Made by a program: the position numbers and the translations under genes. 64,000 nucleotides of DNA. It comes from Desulfovibrio sp. JY. GTDB taxonomy: Bacteria; Desulfobacterota; Desulfovibrionia; Desulfovibrionales; Desulfovibrionaceae. The notes beneath the pieces are model-generated. The model ran no database searches, was not told the DNA's origin, and was given only the letters and a program-made list of their open reading frames with translations. Below are positions 42,608 through 51,384 of the stretch, in pieces. Positions within the stretch are counted from its first letter, which is position 1. Each line of letters begins with the position of its first letter. The DNA lies in assembly GCA_021730285.1 (NCBI GenBank), contig CP082962.1, positions 4,622,983 to 4,686,982 on the forward strand. Direction: 5' to 3'.

Positions 42608-44011
42608 ATGAAAAAGATCATCCTCCTGACTCCTCCCGCGCTGCGGCTCATGAATCCGGTCACCTTCAGCGCGGACCTGCTGCCGCCAAAGACCTGGGTT
42701 CCCCTGGGCATCGCCTCCCTGGCCTCGTCCCTGCGCGCCTGCGGCTTCGACGTGGCGTTCCACGACCTGCACGACGACGACTGGCCCCTGGTCGAGGCCA
42801 GGCTGTCCGAAAGCGCCCCCGGCCTGGTGGGCATCAGCTGCTTCACCTTCGGCCGGGTCAACGCCATGCGCCTGGCCGCGCTGTCCAAAAGCCTCTTCCC
42901 GGAGGTGCCGGTGGTCATGGGCGGCCCCCACGCCACCTTCTTCCCGGACCAGGTGCTCGCTTCCGGCAACGTGGACGTGGTGGTCCTCGGCGAAGGAGAG
43001 ATCACCATCGTGGAACTGGCCCAACGCCTGGGCCAGGGCAGGGACCTGAACGACGTCCGGGGCATCGCCTTTCGCAGCAACGGCCACGTGCGCCTGACCC
43101 CGGCCCGGGAGAGCGTCACCGACCTGGACGTGTTCCCCTTCCCGGCCTACGACGCCTTCGATCTGGCCGAATACAAGTCTCCGGAAATTCCGGAGCAATA
43201 CCTGCCGCTTACGGGAACCCACGTCATGACCTCCAGGGGCTGCCCGTTCCACTGCGAATTCTGCTCGGTGAACAAGTTTTTCAGCGGCAAGTGGGCCGTC
43301 CGCTCGCCCGGCAACGTGGCCGACGAGCTGGAGAAGCTGGTGGCCGAGCGCGGGGTGCGGCACGTGTATTTTTCGGACGACCTGTTCTCCCTGAACCACC
43401 AGCGGACCATCGGCATCTGCCGGGAGATCCTGGACCGGAAGCTGGACCTCGTCTGGATGGCCGAGACCCGGGTGGACTGCGTCGACGAGGAGATGCTGGC
43501 CTGGATGCGCAAGGCCGGGTGCTACCGGGTCTACTACGGCGTGGAGTCCGGCAGCCCGCGCATCCTGAAGTCCATCAACAAAGGCTTCACCACGGAGCAC
43601 GTGCGCCGGGCCTTCCGCATGACGCACCGGGCGGGCATGGAGCCCAGCTGTTTTCTCATGGTCGGCAACCCCGGCGAGACCCCGGACACCATCGACGAGA
43701 CCATCGAGCTCATTCGGGAGATCCGGCCGGCCACGTCCCCCATCGTCGGCATCACCACCATCCTGCCGGGGACCAGGCAGTACGAACTGTCCAAGCGGCA
43801 GGGGCTCATCAGCGACGACTATTGGCGGTCGGACGAAGCGCCCCCGCTCTATACCGGCGAATACGACGTGGACGACCTGATCCAGCTGCAAATCCAGCTG
43901 ACCCGGGGGATCTGCCCCGAGGTCTACGAGCAGATGTGCGCCATCGGCCTGGACGACGACTATTTCCGCCTGAGGCGCCTGCTGGGGAACCGGCATGACC
44001 GCAAGGTCTGA
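42608..44011 (+). CDS. B12-binding radical SAM protein
   Basis: 467 residues. N-terminal cobalamin-binding fold (WVPLGIASLASSLRACGFDV ... VMGGPHATFFPDQVL). The SAM cluster is C-x3-C-x2-C in GCPFHCEFCSVNKFF near residue 215; the radical SAM barrel follows (VYYGVESGSPRILKSINKG, CFLMVGNPGETPDT). This class does methylations and other difficult C-C chemistry; the substrate is unknown. It lies 143 bases after AOR 1, so it could modify a component of that pathway. Confidence 0.85.
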   Translation: MKKIILLTPPALRLMNPVTFSADLLPPKTWVPLGIASLASSLRACGFDVAFHDLHDDDWPLVEARLSESAPGLVGISCFTFGRVNAMRLAALSKSLFPEVPVVMGGPHATFFPDQVLASGNVDVVVLGEGEITIVELAQRLGQGRDLNDVRGIAFRSNGHVRLTPARESVTDLDVFPFPAYDAFDLAEYKSPEIPEQYLPLTGTHVMTSRGCPFHCEFCSVNKFFSGKWAVRSPGNVADELEKLVAERGVRHVYFSDDLFSLNHQRTIGICREILDRKLDLVWMAETRVDCVDEEMLAWMRKAGCYRVYYGVESGSPRILKSINKGFTTEHVRRAFRMTHRAGMEPSCFLMVGNPGETPDTIDETIELIREIRPATSPIVGITTILPGTRQYELSKRQGLISDDYWRSDEAPPLYTGEYDVDDLIQLQIQLTRGICPEVYEQMCAIGLDDDYFRLRRLLGNRHDRKV

Positions 44012-44038
44012 GCGCGGTTGCGGGCAGCGAAAAAATAT

Positions 44039-44075
44039 GGGGCCCTGGGAGGAGTTGCCCAGGGCCCCGGGTTTT
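44039..44075. terminator. Bidirectional terminator between convergent genes
   Basis: GGGGCCCTGGG-loop-CCCAGGGCCCC followed by GGGTTTTG, with an A-rich stretch on the other side (GAAAAAATA). It separates the radical SAM gene (+) and AOR 2 (-). Confidence 0.85.
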
Positions 44076-44113
44076 GACATCCCTGCCGGGAATCGCAGGA
44101 ATGCTGGGACCTT

Positions 44114-46258
44114 TTATGCGGGCAGCTCGAAGCCCTTGGACTCGAAAGCCACGGCAACGTCCTTCATGCCCAGTTTCTCCAGGGTGGCGCGGCGGGGCAG
44201 GCCGGTTTCCGGATCCCAGCCCATGTACGTGTAGTAGATGGTCTTGGTCGCCTCGAAGTTCTTGCGATCCAGGGGCGGATGGGGCACCTCGGCCTCGGGA
44301 TAGACCGGAAGCACCCTCCCCTCCACCGGGGCGAAGAAGTGTTCGGGCAACTGGTCGTGTTCCTTGCGCAGGTTCACGGGTTTGCCGCCGCCCCATTCCA
44401 GGGCCGTCAGCAGCCGGTGCATGTTCCAGATGCGCGCCGCACGCTCGTTGAGCCTGTCCTGGGTCATCTTCTCGCCGGTGACCAGTTCGAACATCTTGTA
44501 TTCCACGGACACGTCGCCGGTATACGCCCTGTCCTTGCGGCCGCTGGTCATGATGGGGAAAACCCAGTCGCAGGCCGAGATGCTGTCCTTGATGCAGCCG
44601 CGCAGGTGGATGAAGCGGGTGATCGTGGCGTTGGCCGTGGCCGACTTGTCCCCGTTCCAGGTCAGCGGCGCGTCCCGGTCGCGCTTCAGGTCGCTTAAGC
44701 CGTTGACGGCCACCTCCTCGCCCCAGATGGTCTTGGCCACGGGCAGGGCCTGCTCGAAGCTGAGCCCGGTCCATTCCAGCAGGTTGGTCATGGCGTGGCG
44801 GTTGGGATCGCGGTTTTCCATGGCGAAGTTCACGGCCCAGTAGTAGCCGAAGGTTCTGGGATCGTAGTGGGCGGACATGCCCCAGCCGCCGTTGCCGCCG
44901 ACCACGCCGCCCATGATACCTTCCATGTTTTCGAAGCGCATGACCGCCTTGGCCGCGGCGGGCAGGCCCAGGGAGTCGAACTTGGCGGCGACGATGTCCA
45001 TGGCCCGGCGGAAGCCCTCGGCCAGGGCGTCGCCCAGAAACCCCTGGCGATAGGCGATCATGTTCATGAGGGTGACCAGGCCGTCCGCGCCGAGCTCGCC
45101 CTTGGGCGGATAGTGGCCCCTGGCCAGGCCGGCGGCGATTTCGGCCGTGACCAGCTTCTTGTCCTGCAGGTGCTGAAGCAGGCTCTTGCCGTCCACGGTC
45201 TCGTCCTGAAGGAACCAGACGAACTGGATCATGGGGAACATCTCGAAGGTGTCCACCCCCAGCTTGTTGGCCAGCTGGTTGGCCAGAAACGTGGCCTTGT
45301 CCCGGTTGCCGATCCAGGAATAAAACCACTGGGTGCAGCTCACCGCGCCGCCGCCCATGCCCGGCACGTTCATATAGGCGTAGCAGCCTTGCGGGCAGGC
45401 GTAGCAGGACTGCGGTTTGACGTGGTATGCCTCAAGCCAGGGCGCGCAGCTCTTGGTCTGGTCGAAGCGCAGGGCCTGCTTGTTGATGTTTTTGGGATCG
45501 ATGTACTTTTCCGTCCAGCTCAACGGACCATGGGACAGGGGCGTGGACCCCAGCGGCCCGGGCTGGAACTCGCGCACGCTTTTGACGTATTTGACCAGCC
45601 CGTCCTTGTCGGCCACCTTGACCCCGCCCGTGCCGCGCACGGCGATGGCCTTGAGGTTTTTCGACCCCATCACCGCCCCGAATCCGCCTTGGCCGGCGGC
45701 GTTGCCGATGCGGTGGATCACCGGGGAGATGCGCACCAGCTTTTCGCCCGAGGGGCCGATGATCGCGATCTGCACCTTTTCATCGCCGAGCTTTGCCTTG
45801 ATGGCGTCCTGGGCCGTAAAGGTGTCCTTGCCCCAGATGAAGGCCGCGTCATCCACGGTGACCTTGTCGTCGGCGATGTTGATGAAGACGGGCTTTGGCG
45901 CCTTGCCCTGGATGATGACGGCGTCGTAGCCGGCGAATTTGAGTTCCGCGCCCCAATAGCCGCCGAAACCGCTTCGGGAGACGAGCGGGTGCTTGGACTG
46001 GGGGGCATAGACGTGGGGCGAGACGCCGATGACCTCCGAGCGGCCGGTGGAGGGGGCCAGGGTTCCGGTCAGGGGGCCGACGGCGAAGACCAGCCGGCTG
46101 TCGGGACTGAAGGGATCGGCCAGGGGGGCCTCGTCGAAAATGACCTTGTAGCCGATGCCGATTCCCCCGGTATAGTCGAGATACTTGGCGGTCTCTTCCT
46201 TGGTGACCTTGCCGTTGCCGAGATCGACGCGCAGTATTGTTCCGGTCCATCCATTCAT
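44114..46258 (-). CDS. Aldehyde ferredoxin oxidoreductase 2
   Basis: 714 residues, collinear with AOR 1: NGWTGTILRVDLGNGKV at the start, GGYWGAELKFAGYDAV, GQGGFGAVMGSKNLKAIAV, cluster ligands in SCYACPQGCYAYM, EGIMGGVVGGNGGWGMSAHY. Same reaction class; the pair differ mainly in surface and cavity regions, so they may differ in substrate or metal. ATG 46258 follows CAGGAGCCTCG. Lies 25 bases after its ferredoxin gene. Confidence 0.92.
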   Translation of the reverse strand: MNGWTGTILRVDLGNGKVTKEETAKYLDYTGGIGIGYKVIFDEAPLADPFSPDSRLVFAVGPLTGTLAPSTGRSEVIGVSPHVYAPQSKHPLVSRSGFGGYWGAELKFAGYDAVIIQGKAPKPVFINIADDKVTVDDAAFIWGKDTFTAQDAIKAKLGDEKVQIAIIGPSGEKLVRISPVIHRIGNAAGQGGFGAVMGSKNLKAIAVRGTGGVKVADKDGLVKYVKSVREFQPGPLGSTPLSHGPLSWTEKYIDPKNINKQALRFDQTKSCAPWLEAYHVKPQSCYACPQGCYAYMNVPGMGGGAVSCTQWFYSWIGNRDKATFLANQLANKLGVDTFEMFPMIQFVWFLQDETVDGKSLLQHLQDKKLVTAEIAAGLARGHYPPKGELGADGLVTLMNMIAYRQGFLGDALAEGFRRAMDIVAAKFDSLGLPAAAKAVMRFENMEGIMGGVVGGNGGWGMSAHYDPRTFGYYWAVNFAMENRDPNRHAMTNLLEWTGLSFEQALPVAKTIWGEEVAVNGLSDLKRDRDAPLTWNGDKSATANATITRFIHLRGCIKDSISACDWVFPIMTSGRKDRAYTGDVSVEYKMFELVTGEKMTQDRLNERAARIWNMHRLLTALEWGGGKPVNLRKEHDQLPEHFFAPVEGRVLPVYPEAEVPHPPLDRKNFEATKTIYYTYMGWDPETGLPRRATLEKLGMKDVAVAFESKGFELPA

Positions 46259-46283
46259 GATCGAGGCTCCTGCTGGGTAGTGT

Positions 46284-46955
46284 TCAACGCAGATCGACAA
46301 AGGTCAGGGCGTCGGCCGGGCAGTATTTGACGCATTGCGGATCGCCGCCGCACAAGTCGCACTTGGTGAAGATGTTTTTTTCCTTGTTCTCCACGATCAT
46401 ATCCCAGGGACAGGCGGCCATGCATTCGCCGCAGCCCGTGCACTTTTCGGGATCGATGACGCGGGCCCCGGTTTTGGGGTCCAGGGTCAGGGCATCGTAG
46501 CCGCAGGCCAGATAACAGTCGGCCATGTTGCACTGGCGGCAGACGTCGGCCATGACGACCAGCTTGGACAGCCTCTTGGTCGGATCGTAGTCCGTGTGGA
46601 TGCGGCTTAAGGCCGGCTGGCACACGCCGTCATGCCCCAGGGAGCAGACGATCTCGCAGGTGCGGCAGCCCACGCATTGGGTGGGGTTTGTGGTCAGCCA
46701 GGCCTTGGAGTTGGGGAGCTGGTCCGGTGTGATGCCGCGATTGTAATGTTTCGGATTGAAATTTTTCGGCGCGGCCAGGACGTTGACGGCAACCGATCCG
46801 GCAACGACCTGCAACCCCAGAACCTTGAGCAATTTTCTGCGGCTTATGCCGCCTTCCTGCGGTGGCGTTGTTTCCGTGGCTGCGTCTGTTTGCGTCTCGC
46901 AACATGCCGTCTCCGGCGACGGACGCTGCAATAACTTGAAGATGTTCCTCCGCAC
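46284..46955 (-). CDS. Four-cluster ferredoxin subunit paired with AOR 2, Tat-like N-terminus
   Basis: 223 residues, paralog of the 39626 product. Cysteine groups CVGCRTCEIVC, CRQCNMADCYLAC, CTGCGECMAACP and CDLCGGDPQCVKYCP. The twin-arginine-like stretch is ISRRKLLKVLGLQVVAGSVA, near residues 38-57. First gene of the ferredoxin-AOR 2 unit, behind the sigma-54 promoter at 47008-47026. Confidence 0.9.
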   Translation of the reverse strand: MRRNIFKLLQRPSPETACCETQTDAATETTPPQEGGISRRKLLKVLGLQVVAGSVAVNVLAAPKNFNPKHYNRGITPDQLPNSKAWLTTNPTQCVGCRTCEIVCSLGHDGVCQPALSRIHTDYDPTKRLSKLVVMADVCRQCNMADCYLACGYDALTLDPKTGARVIDPEKCTGCGECMAACPWDMIVENKEKNIFTKCDLCGGDPQCVKYCPADALTFVDLR

Positions 46956-47007
46956 GATGGCCTCCTGTGGCGTTTAGGCGTGTTGCATGCGTTTGTTGCA
47001 TTGCCAA

Positions 47008-47026
47008 GAGCAAAAAGGAGGCCAGG
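47008..47026 (-). promoter_or_regulatory. Sigma-54 promoter of AOR cluster 2
   Basis: Minus strand CCTGGCCTCCTTTTTGCTC: TGGC (-24) and TTGC (-12) with GG-N10-GC spacing. It differs from the cluster 1 promoter only in the spacer and flank. About 55 bases before the ferredoxin start. Confidence 0.8.
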
Positions 47027-47137
47027 AATAGGGCTTTTTCCACCCCGACGGCCGTGACCGCCGCGGCGCGGGAGGAGCCCCGCATGATCATTGGTTATTT
47101 TTAGCATGTAAAAAGAGACGGAAATGCGCCCACGGCA

Positions 47138-47223
47138 GTGACGGTCACGGCAGAATCAAAGATGCGTGTAAATCGGGTCACACTGACCCGAATGGCCAAA
47201 TCGGAGCGGGTCAATGTGATATG
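47138..47223. promoter_or_regulatory. Activator-site palindromes (UAS) for AOR cluster 2
   Basis: A perfect dyad CGGGTCA-CAC-TGACCCG at 47174-47190, a weaker copy CGGGTCA-ATG-TGATATG at 47207-47223 (33 bp, three helical turns away), and a small GTGAC-G-GTCAC dyad at 47138-47148. The main site is 160 bp from the -24 element. They lie between divergent AOR 2 and alcohol dehydrogenase genes. Confidence 0.65.
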
Positions 47224-47379
47224 ATTGCCCGGCATTGACAGAAATGGGGTGAACAACTAGGCAAGATAAAAAGGATTCTCTAACGAGCGCCCGACGTCGT
47301 CGCTGCCTGGCCGCAGGCTGTCCGCGACGGCGGACGGGCAGGCGCGGACAGCCGCTTCAAGACCGGGAGCGCGATAACC

Positions 47380-48522
47380 ATGGCCATTCACAAGTTCACC
47401 ATTCCGGAAATCATTTTCGGCCGCGGCAGCTTCGACTATGCCGGCGTGTGCGCCAAACAGCTCGGGGCCTCGAAGATTTTCGTCGTGTCCGATCCGGGGG
47501 TGGAGGCGGCCGGCTGGGTGGACAGGCTTATGGATATCCTCAAGCGCGAGGGCCTGGAGTCCGTCTATTGTAACGACGTGGCCCAAAATCCCAAGGACTA
47601 TCAGATCAAGAAGGGGGTGGCGCTGTACCGCCAAAGCGGCGCGGATGTGGTTCTGGCCCTGGGCGGGGGCAGCGTCATGGACGCGGCCAAGGGCATCGCC
47701 CTGGTGGCCAGCAACGGCGGGGAAATCAAGGACTACGAGGGGGCCAACCAGGTCAAGGATCCCCTGCCGCCCATGGTCTTCATCCCCTCGACCATGGGCA
47801 GCGAATCCAACATTTCCCAGTTCGCGGTGGTCACCGACGTGGCGCGGCGCATCAAGATGACCATCATCAGCCGGACCCTGGTCCCCAATATCTCCATCAC
47901 CGATCCGAACCTGCTCGGCACGCTGAGCCGCGAACTGCTCCTGGCCCCCCTGTTCGACGCCCTGGCCCATGCGGTGGAGTCCTACCTGTCGCCCCTGGCC
48001 AATCCCCTGACCGAGGTGCAAAGCTTAAAGGGGCTCGACCTGCTCTGGCGTCACAGCCGGCCGGCCCTGGCGACCCTGTCCCTCGATGAGCTGGAGCAAC
48101 TGACCGTGGCCGGACTGTCCTCCGGCATCGCCTTCACCAACGCCAGCGTGGGGTTGGGACACGCCCTGGCCCATGCCCTTGGCGGCATGTACGACGTGGT
48201 GCACGGCGTTTCCCACGCCCTGCTCCTGCCGAGCGTCATGCGGTACAATCAGCCGGAATGCGAGGCGAAGATGGCCGTGATTGGGCGCATCCTCCTCGGC
48301 GAGCGCCTGGAGAGCGACGCGGCCACGGCCGAGGCCGGCATAGCGGCCCTGGAGCGGTTCCGCGAGGAAATCGGCCTGCCGACCCGGTTGCGCGAGGTTC
48401 TGCCCGACAACACCATGCTGCCCAAGATGAGCCGCAACGCCGCCAACGACATCTGCCTGCTCACCAATCCCCGGCCGGCCGCCTGGAAGGACATCCTCAA
48501 CATCTACTATGGAGCATGGTGA
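47380..48522 (+). CDS. Iron-containing alcohol dehydrogenase
   Basis: Type III Fe-dependent NAD(P)-linked dehydrogenase, 380 residues. NAD site in VLALGGGSVMDAAKGIA; metal-site region LFDALAHAVESYLSPLANP and GLGHALAHALGGMYDVVHG. It would interconvert alcohols and aldehydes, the aldehyde being the AOR substrate. The downstream kinase gene overlaps its stop (TGATG). Confidence 0.92.
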   Translation: MAIHKFTIPEIIFGRGSFDYAGVCAKQLGASKIFVVSDPGVEAAGWVDRLMDILKREGLESVYCNDVAQNPKDYQIKKGVALYRQSGADVVLALGGGSVMDAAKGIALVASNGGEIKDYEGANQVKDPLPPMVFIPSTMGSESNISQFAVVTDVARRIKMTIISRTLVPNISITDPNLLGTLSRELLLAPLFDALAHAVESYLSPLANPLTEVQSLKGLDLLWRHSRPALATLSLDELEQLTVAGLSSGIAFTNASVGLGHALAHALGGMYDVVHGVSHALLLPSVMRYNQPECEAKMAVIGRILLGERLESDAATAEAGIAALERFREEIGLPTRLREVLPDNTMLPKMSRNAANDICLLTNPRPAAWKDILNIYYGAW

Positions 48523-49733
48523 TGACGCGCAACGCCAAGCTCGCGGACATCAGCGGCATCGAAACCGTCAAGCTGGGCTTTTTCAAGGAGGTCCAGCGCA
48601 AGATCCGCGAACTCGAGGCCTCCAACCAGGAACTGGAACAGAAGCGCCGGGACATTCAAACCATCCTGGACGGCATCCCCGACGTCATGGCCGTGATTTC
48701 CCAGGATAAAAAGATACTGTCGGTCAACAAGTCCTTTGACGACACCTATCCGGGGCTCGCGCCGGCAGGCCTGACCTGCCACAAGATCTTCAAGGGCCAG
48801 GATGCGCCCTGCTCGCCGTGCTCCATCGATCTGGCCATGGAAAGCCCGACCCGGGTTTCGCGCAGCTTGCAGATTTTAAACCGCAACGGCGAAAACCGGC
48901 AAATCGAGTGCACGGCCTCGGTGATGTGCGGCAGCGAAAACAAGCCGGACCGGATATTGCTGCTGCAGCGCGACGTCACCCTGGAAAAGCAGTTTCAGGC
49001 CAAATATTTCCTGGCCGAACGCATGGCCACGGTGGGCGTTTTGGCCGAGGGCGTGGCTCACGAGATCAACAACCCCCTCACCAGCATCAGCGGTTTCGCC
49101 GAGACACTGGTCCTGCGTCTGGCGGAACTGGAGGCCCTGGTTCCCGAAAGCGAGGAGGCGTCGGCCATTCTCGAGGACTTTCACGAGTTTCTGGACACCA
49201 TTGTCATGGAATGCAGCCGCTGCTCGGGCATTGTCCAAAACCTCCTGACCTTTGGCCACCGGGAGGTCAGGAGGCTGACCACCGTCAACCTCAATGACCT
49301 CGTGGCCAATTGCCTCAAGCTGCTCGGCCCAAGGCTCAGCCGGCTGCCCAGGGACATCATCGCCCTGGAGATGGGGGGGGAGGACGATCCCGTGGTGCTT
49401 GGCCATCCCGGGGAGCTCATGCAGGTCATGCTCAATCTCGTGGGCAATGCCCTGTATGCCGTGGAGACATCGGGCAAGATCAGGATCAGGACCGTGGTCA
49501 GGGACAACCTCGTGGTGCTCGAAGTGGCCGACACCGGAGCCGGCATCGCGCCGGAGCACATCGGCAAGCTCTTCGAACCCTTTTTCACCACCAAGCCTCC
49601 GGGCCAGGGCATCGGCATCGGCCTGTCCACCTGTTACAATATCATCCGCAAGCACGGTGGGGAGATCAGCGTGGAAAGCGAATTGGGCAAGGGCGCCATC
49701 TTCGAAGTCATCCTGCCCTACCTGTCGCAATAG
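48522..49733 (+). CDS. PAS-domain sensor histidine kinase
   Basis: 403 residues. An N-terminal coiled coil (about 10-45), then a PAS domain (~45-150) with an unusual cysteine set (CHKIFKGQDAPCSPC). The kinase core follows: VAHEINNPLTSISGF (phospho-His), NLVGNALYAVE (N box), VADTGAGI and GIGIGLSTC (G boxes). No membrane segment, so it senses a cytoplasmic signal. ATG 48522 overlaps the ADH stop and has GGAG seven bases before; it is followed by its regulator. Confidence 0.9.
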   Translation: MTRNAKLADISGIETVKLGFFKEVQRKIRELEASNQELEQKRRDIQTILDGIPDVMAVISQDKKILSVNKSFDDTYPGLAPAGLTCHKIFKGQDAPCSPCSIDLAMESPTRVSRSLQILNRNGENRQIECTASVMCGSENKPDRILLLQRDVTLEKQFQAKYFLAERMATVGVLAEGVAHEINNPLTSISGFAETLVLRLAELEALVPESEEASAILEDFHEFLDTIVMECSRCSGIVQNLLTFGHREVRRLTTVNLNDLVANCLKLLGPRLSRLPRDIIALEMGGEDDPVVLGHPGELMQVMLNLVGNALYAVETSGKIRIRTVVRDNLVVLEVADTGAGIAPEHIGKLFEPFFTTKPPGQGIGIGLSTCYNIIRKHGGEISVESELGKGAIFEVILPYLSQ

Positions 49734-49742
49734 GCCGCAAGC

Positions 49743-51092
49743 ATGTATAAAACCGGAGCCATCAATTTGCTGGTGGTCGATGACGAACCGTCCATCCGTC
49801 GTCTGGCCCAAAAAGCCCTGGCCGCGCCCGACCGGGTGGTGACCACGGCCGAGTCGGCCGAAAAGGCCATACGCCTCACCCGTGAGCAGGATTTCGACGT
49901 CGTCCTCCTGGACATACGTCTGCCCGACAGTAACGGCCTTGGCCTGCTCGAACGTTTCCGGGAGCGTCTCCCCGGTGTGGAGGTGATCATGATCACCGCC
50001 TATGCCGATGTGGCGAGCGCGGTCGAGGCCATGAAGATGGGGGCCTACGACTACATCACCAAGCCGTTTTCCCTGGAACGAATCAAGTTGGTGATCGAGA
50101 AGGCCTACCAGCGTTCCGTGCTGCAACGGGAAAACCGGATTTTGCGCCGGACGGGGACGCAAAGGCCCGACTGCAAGCTCGTTGGCCATTCCCTGGCCAT
50201 CAAACAGATCCTGTTTCTCGTCAGCAAGGTGGCGCCGACCCGGACCCCGGTCCTCATCACCGGCGAATCCGGCGTGGGCAAGGATGTGGTGGCCCACAAC
50301 ATCCACAACCAGAGCGCCTGCGCGGACAGGCCGCTGGTCATCAAGAACTGCGGCACCTTCAACAAGGAGCTGTTGCGCAGCGAGCTTTTCGGCTACCGCA
50401 AGGGGGCTTTCACGGGGGCGACCGAATCCCGGGAGGGCCTGCTGGCCCTGGCCAACAACGGAACGCTTTTCCTGGACGAGGTCGGCGAGCTGTCCCTGGA
50501 ACTCCAGTCCATGCTGCTGCGTCTTTTGGAGTCCCAGACCTACCGGCGGGTGGGCGAGACCGAAGAGCGCAAGGTCAACATCCGTTTTCTCTTCGCCACC
50601 AACCGCGACTTGGCCACGGAGGTGGAGGCCGGGCGCTTCCACGAGGCCCTCTTCCACCGGCTGAACATCTTTCGCATCGATGTCCCGCCGCTGCGCGAGA
50701 GGAAAGAGGATATTCCGAGCCTCATCGCCCATTTTCTCGGCCACATTTATCCCGACCGACCGCCCTACAAGATCACGCCCACGGCCGAAGCCTGCTTTCA
50801 GTCCTACGACTGGCCGGGCAACGTCCGCGAACTGCGAAACGTCATCGAGCGGGCCATCATTTTATCCGAGAACGACCTGATCACCCCGGGCAACCTGCCC
50901 CAGGACATTGTCAGGTCCTTTGACGGCTCCGCGGCGGAGGGGATCTTCCCGACCCTGGAGCAAAGCGAACGCCAGCTCATCATGCGCGTGCTCAACCATG
51001 TGAAATCAAACCGGACCGTGGCCGCCAAGATGCTCGGTATCGGCCGCAAGACACTGTATCGCAAGATGTGCAAGTTCAAGCTGCCGCAATAG
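49743..51092 (+). CDS. NtrC-family sigma-54-dependent response regulator
   Basis: 449 residues. Receiver domain with phospho-acceptor Asp in VVLLDIRLPDSNG; AAA+ domain with Walker A GESGVGKD (relatives usually GESGTGKE), the sigma-54 contact GAFTGA (intact), and Walker B GTLFLDEVGEL; Fis-type HTH at the C-terminus (VAAKMLGIGRKTLYRKM). The only sigma-54 activator in the window, it is the obvious candidate to bind the CGGGTCA palindromes. Confidence 0.93.
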   Translation: MYKTGAINLLVVDDEPSIRRLAQKALAAPDRVVTTAESAEKAIRLTREQDFDVVLLDIRLPDSNGLGLLERFRERLPGVEVIMITAYADVASAVEAMKMGAYDYITKPFSLERIKLVIEKAYQRSVLQRENRILRRTGTQRPDCKLVGHSLAIKQILFLVSKVAPTRTPVLITGESGVGKDVVAHNIHNQSACADRPLVIKNCGTFNKELLRSELFGYRKGAFTGATESREGLLALANNGTLFLDEVGELSLELQSMLLRLLESQTYRRVGETEERKVNIRFLFATNRDLATEVEAGRFHEALFHRLNIFRIDVPPLRERKEDIPSLIAHFLGHIYPDRPPYKITPTAEACFQSYDWPGNVRELRNVIERAIILSENDLITPGNLPQDIVRSFDGSAAEGIFPTLEQSERQLIMRVLNHVKSNRTVAAKMLGIGRKTLYRKMCKFKLPQ

Positions 51093-51170
51093 GTCCTGTG
51101 GGATGGGGAGAATTCCCGAATTCGGAAGCAGGGAGCACGCTTGCCCTGCCCTACCCTCTGCGGCAGAACG

Positions 51171-51205
51171 GAAAGCCCCCACAGCCAGACAGGGACTGCG
51201 GGGGC
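51171..51205 (-). terminator. Terminator within left repeat copy
   Basis: GCCCCCACAG pairs with CTGCGGGGGC (one G-U) and is followed on the minus strand by TTTC. It could also end the HisC-like operon. Confidence 0.65.
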
Positions 51206-51226
51206 CACTTCTTTCGGCGTATGCTC

Positions 51227-51306
51227 TTATCGATTTATCGGTGCGCCAAATCCCGTTCCGTCCTGCGGCATCGGCTCCGTTCCATCCCCAAAGCCGAGCA
51301 TGAGGC
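51227..51306 (-). pseudogene. 3' fragment of the small exported-protein gene
   Basis: It encodes the last ~26 residues (LMLGFGDGTEPMPQDG ... APINR) of the protein whose full gene is at 57574-57840, in the duplicated 141-bp stretch. No start or signal peptide is present. Confidence 0.8.
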
Positions 51307-51384
51307 AAACCCGTCCGGGCTCTCGCGGCGGCACGACAAGGCGCTGTAGCGCTGTTTCGGGTTCCAAACCCGTTGCCCACTCGT

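Larger units (their letters stand above)
51166..51306. repeat. Left copy of 141-bp direct repeat
   Basis: Bases 51166-51306 match 57513-57653 with a single mismatch seen. The repeat covers the 3' end and the terminator of the exported-protein gene at 57574. It bounds the 51307-57512 module on the left. Confidence 0.93.

Noticed and set aside
43809..45329. 506-codon minus-strand frame in AOR 2
   Set aside because: Out-of-frame shadow of AOR 2; Arg/Gly/Pro-rich with no domain.
47235..47263. TTGACA at 47235 as alcohol dehydrogenase promoter
   Set aside because: The -35 is perfect but at 17 bases the -10 (TAGGCA) is poor, and no sigma-54 element was found on this side. The true promoter is left open.
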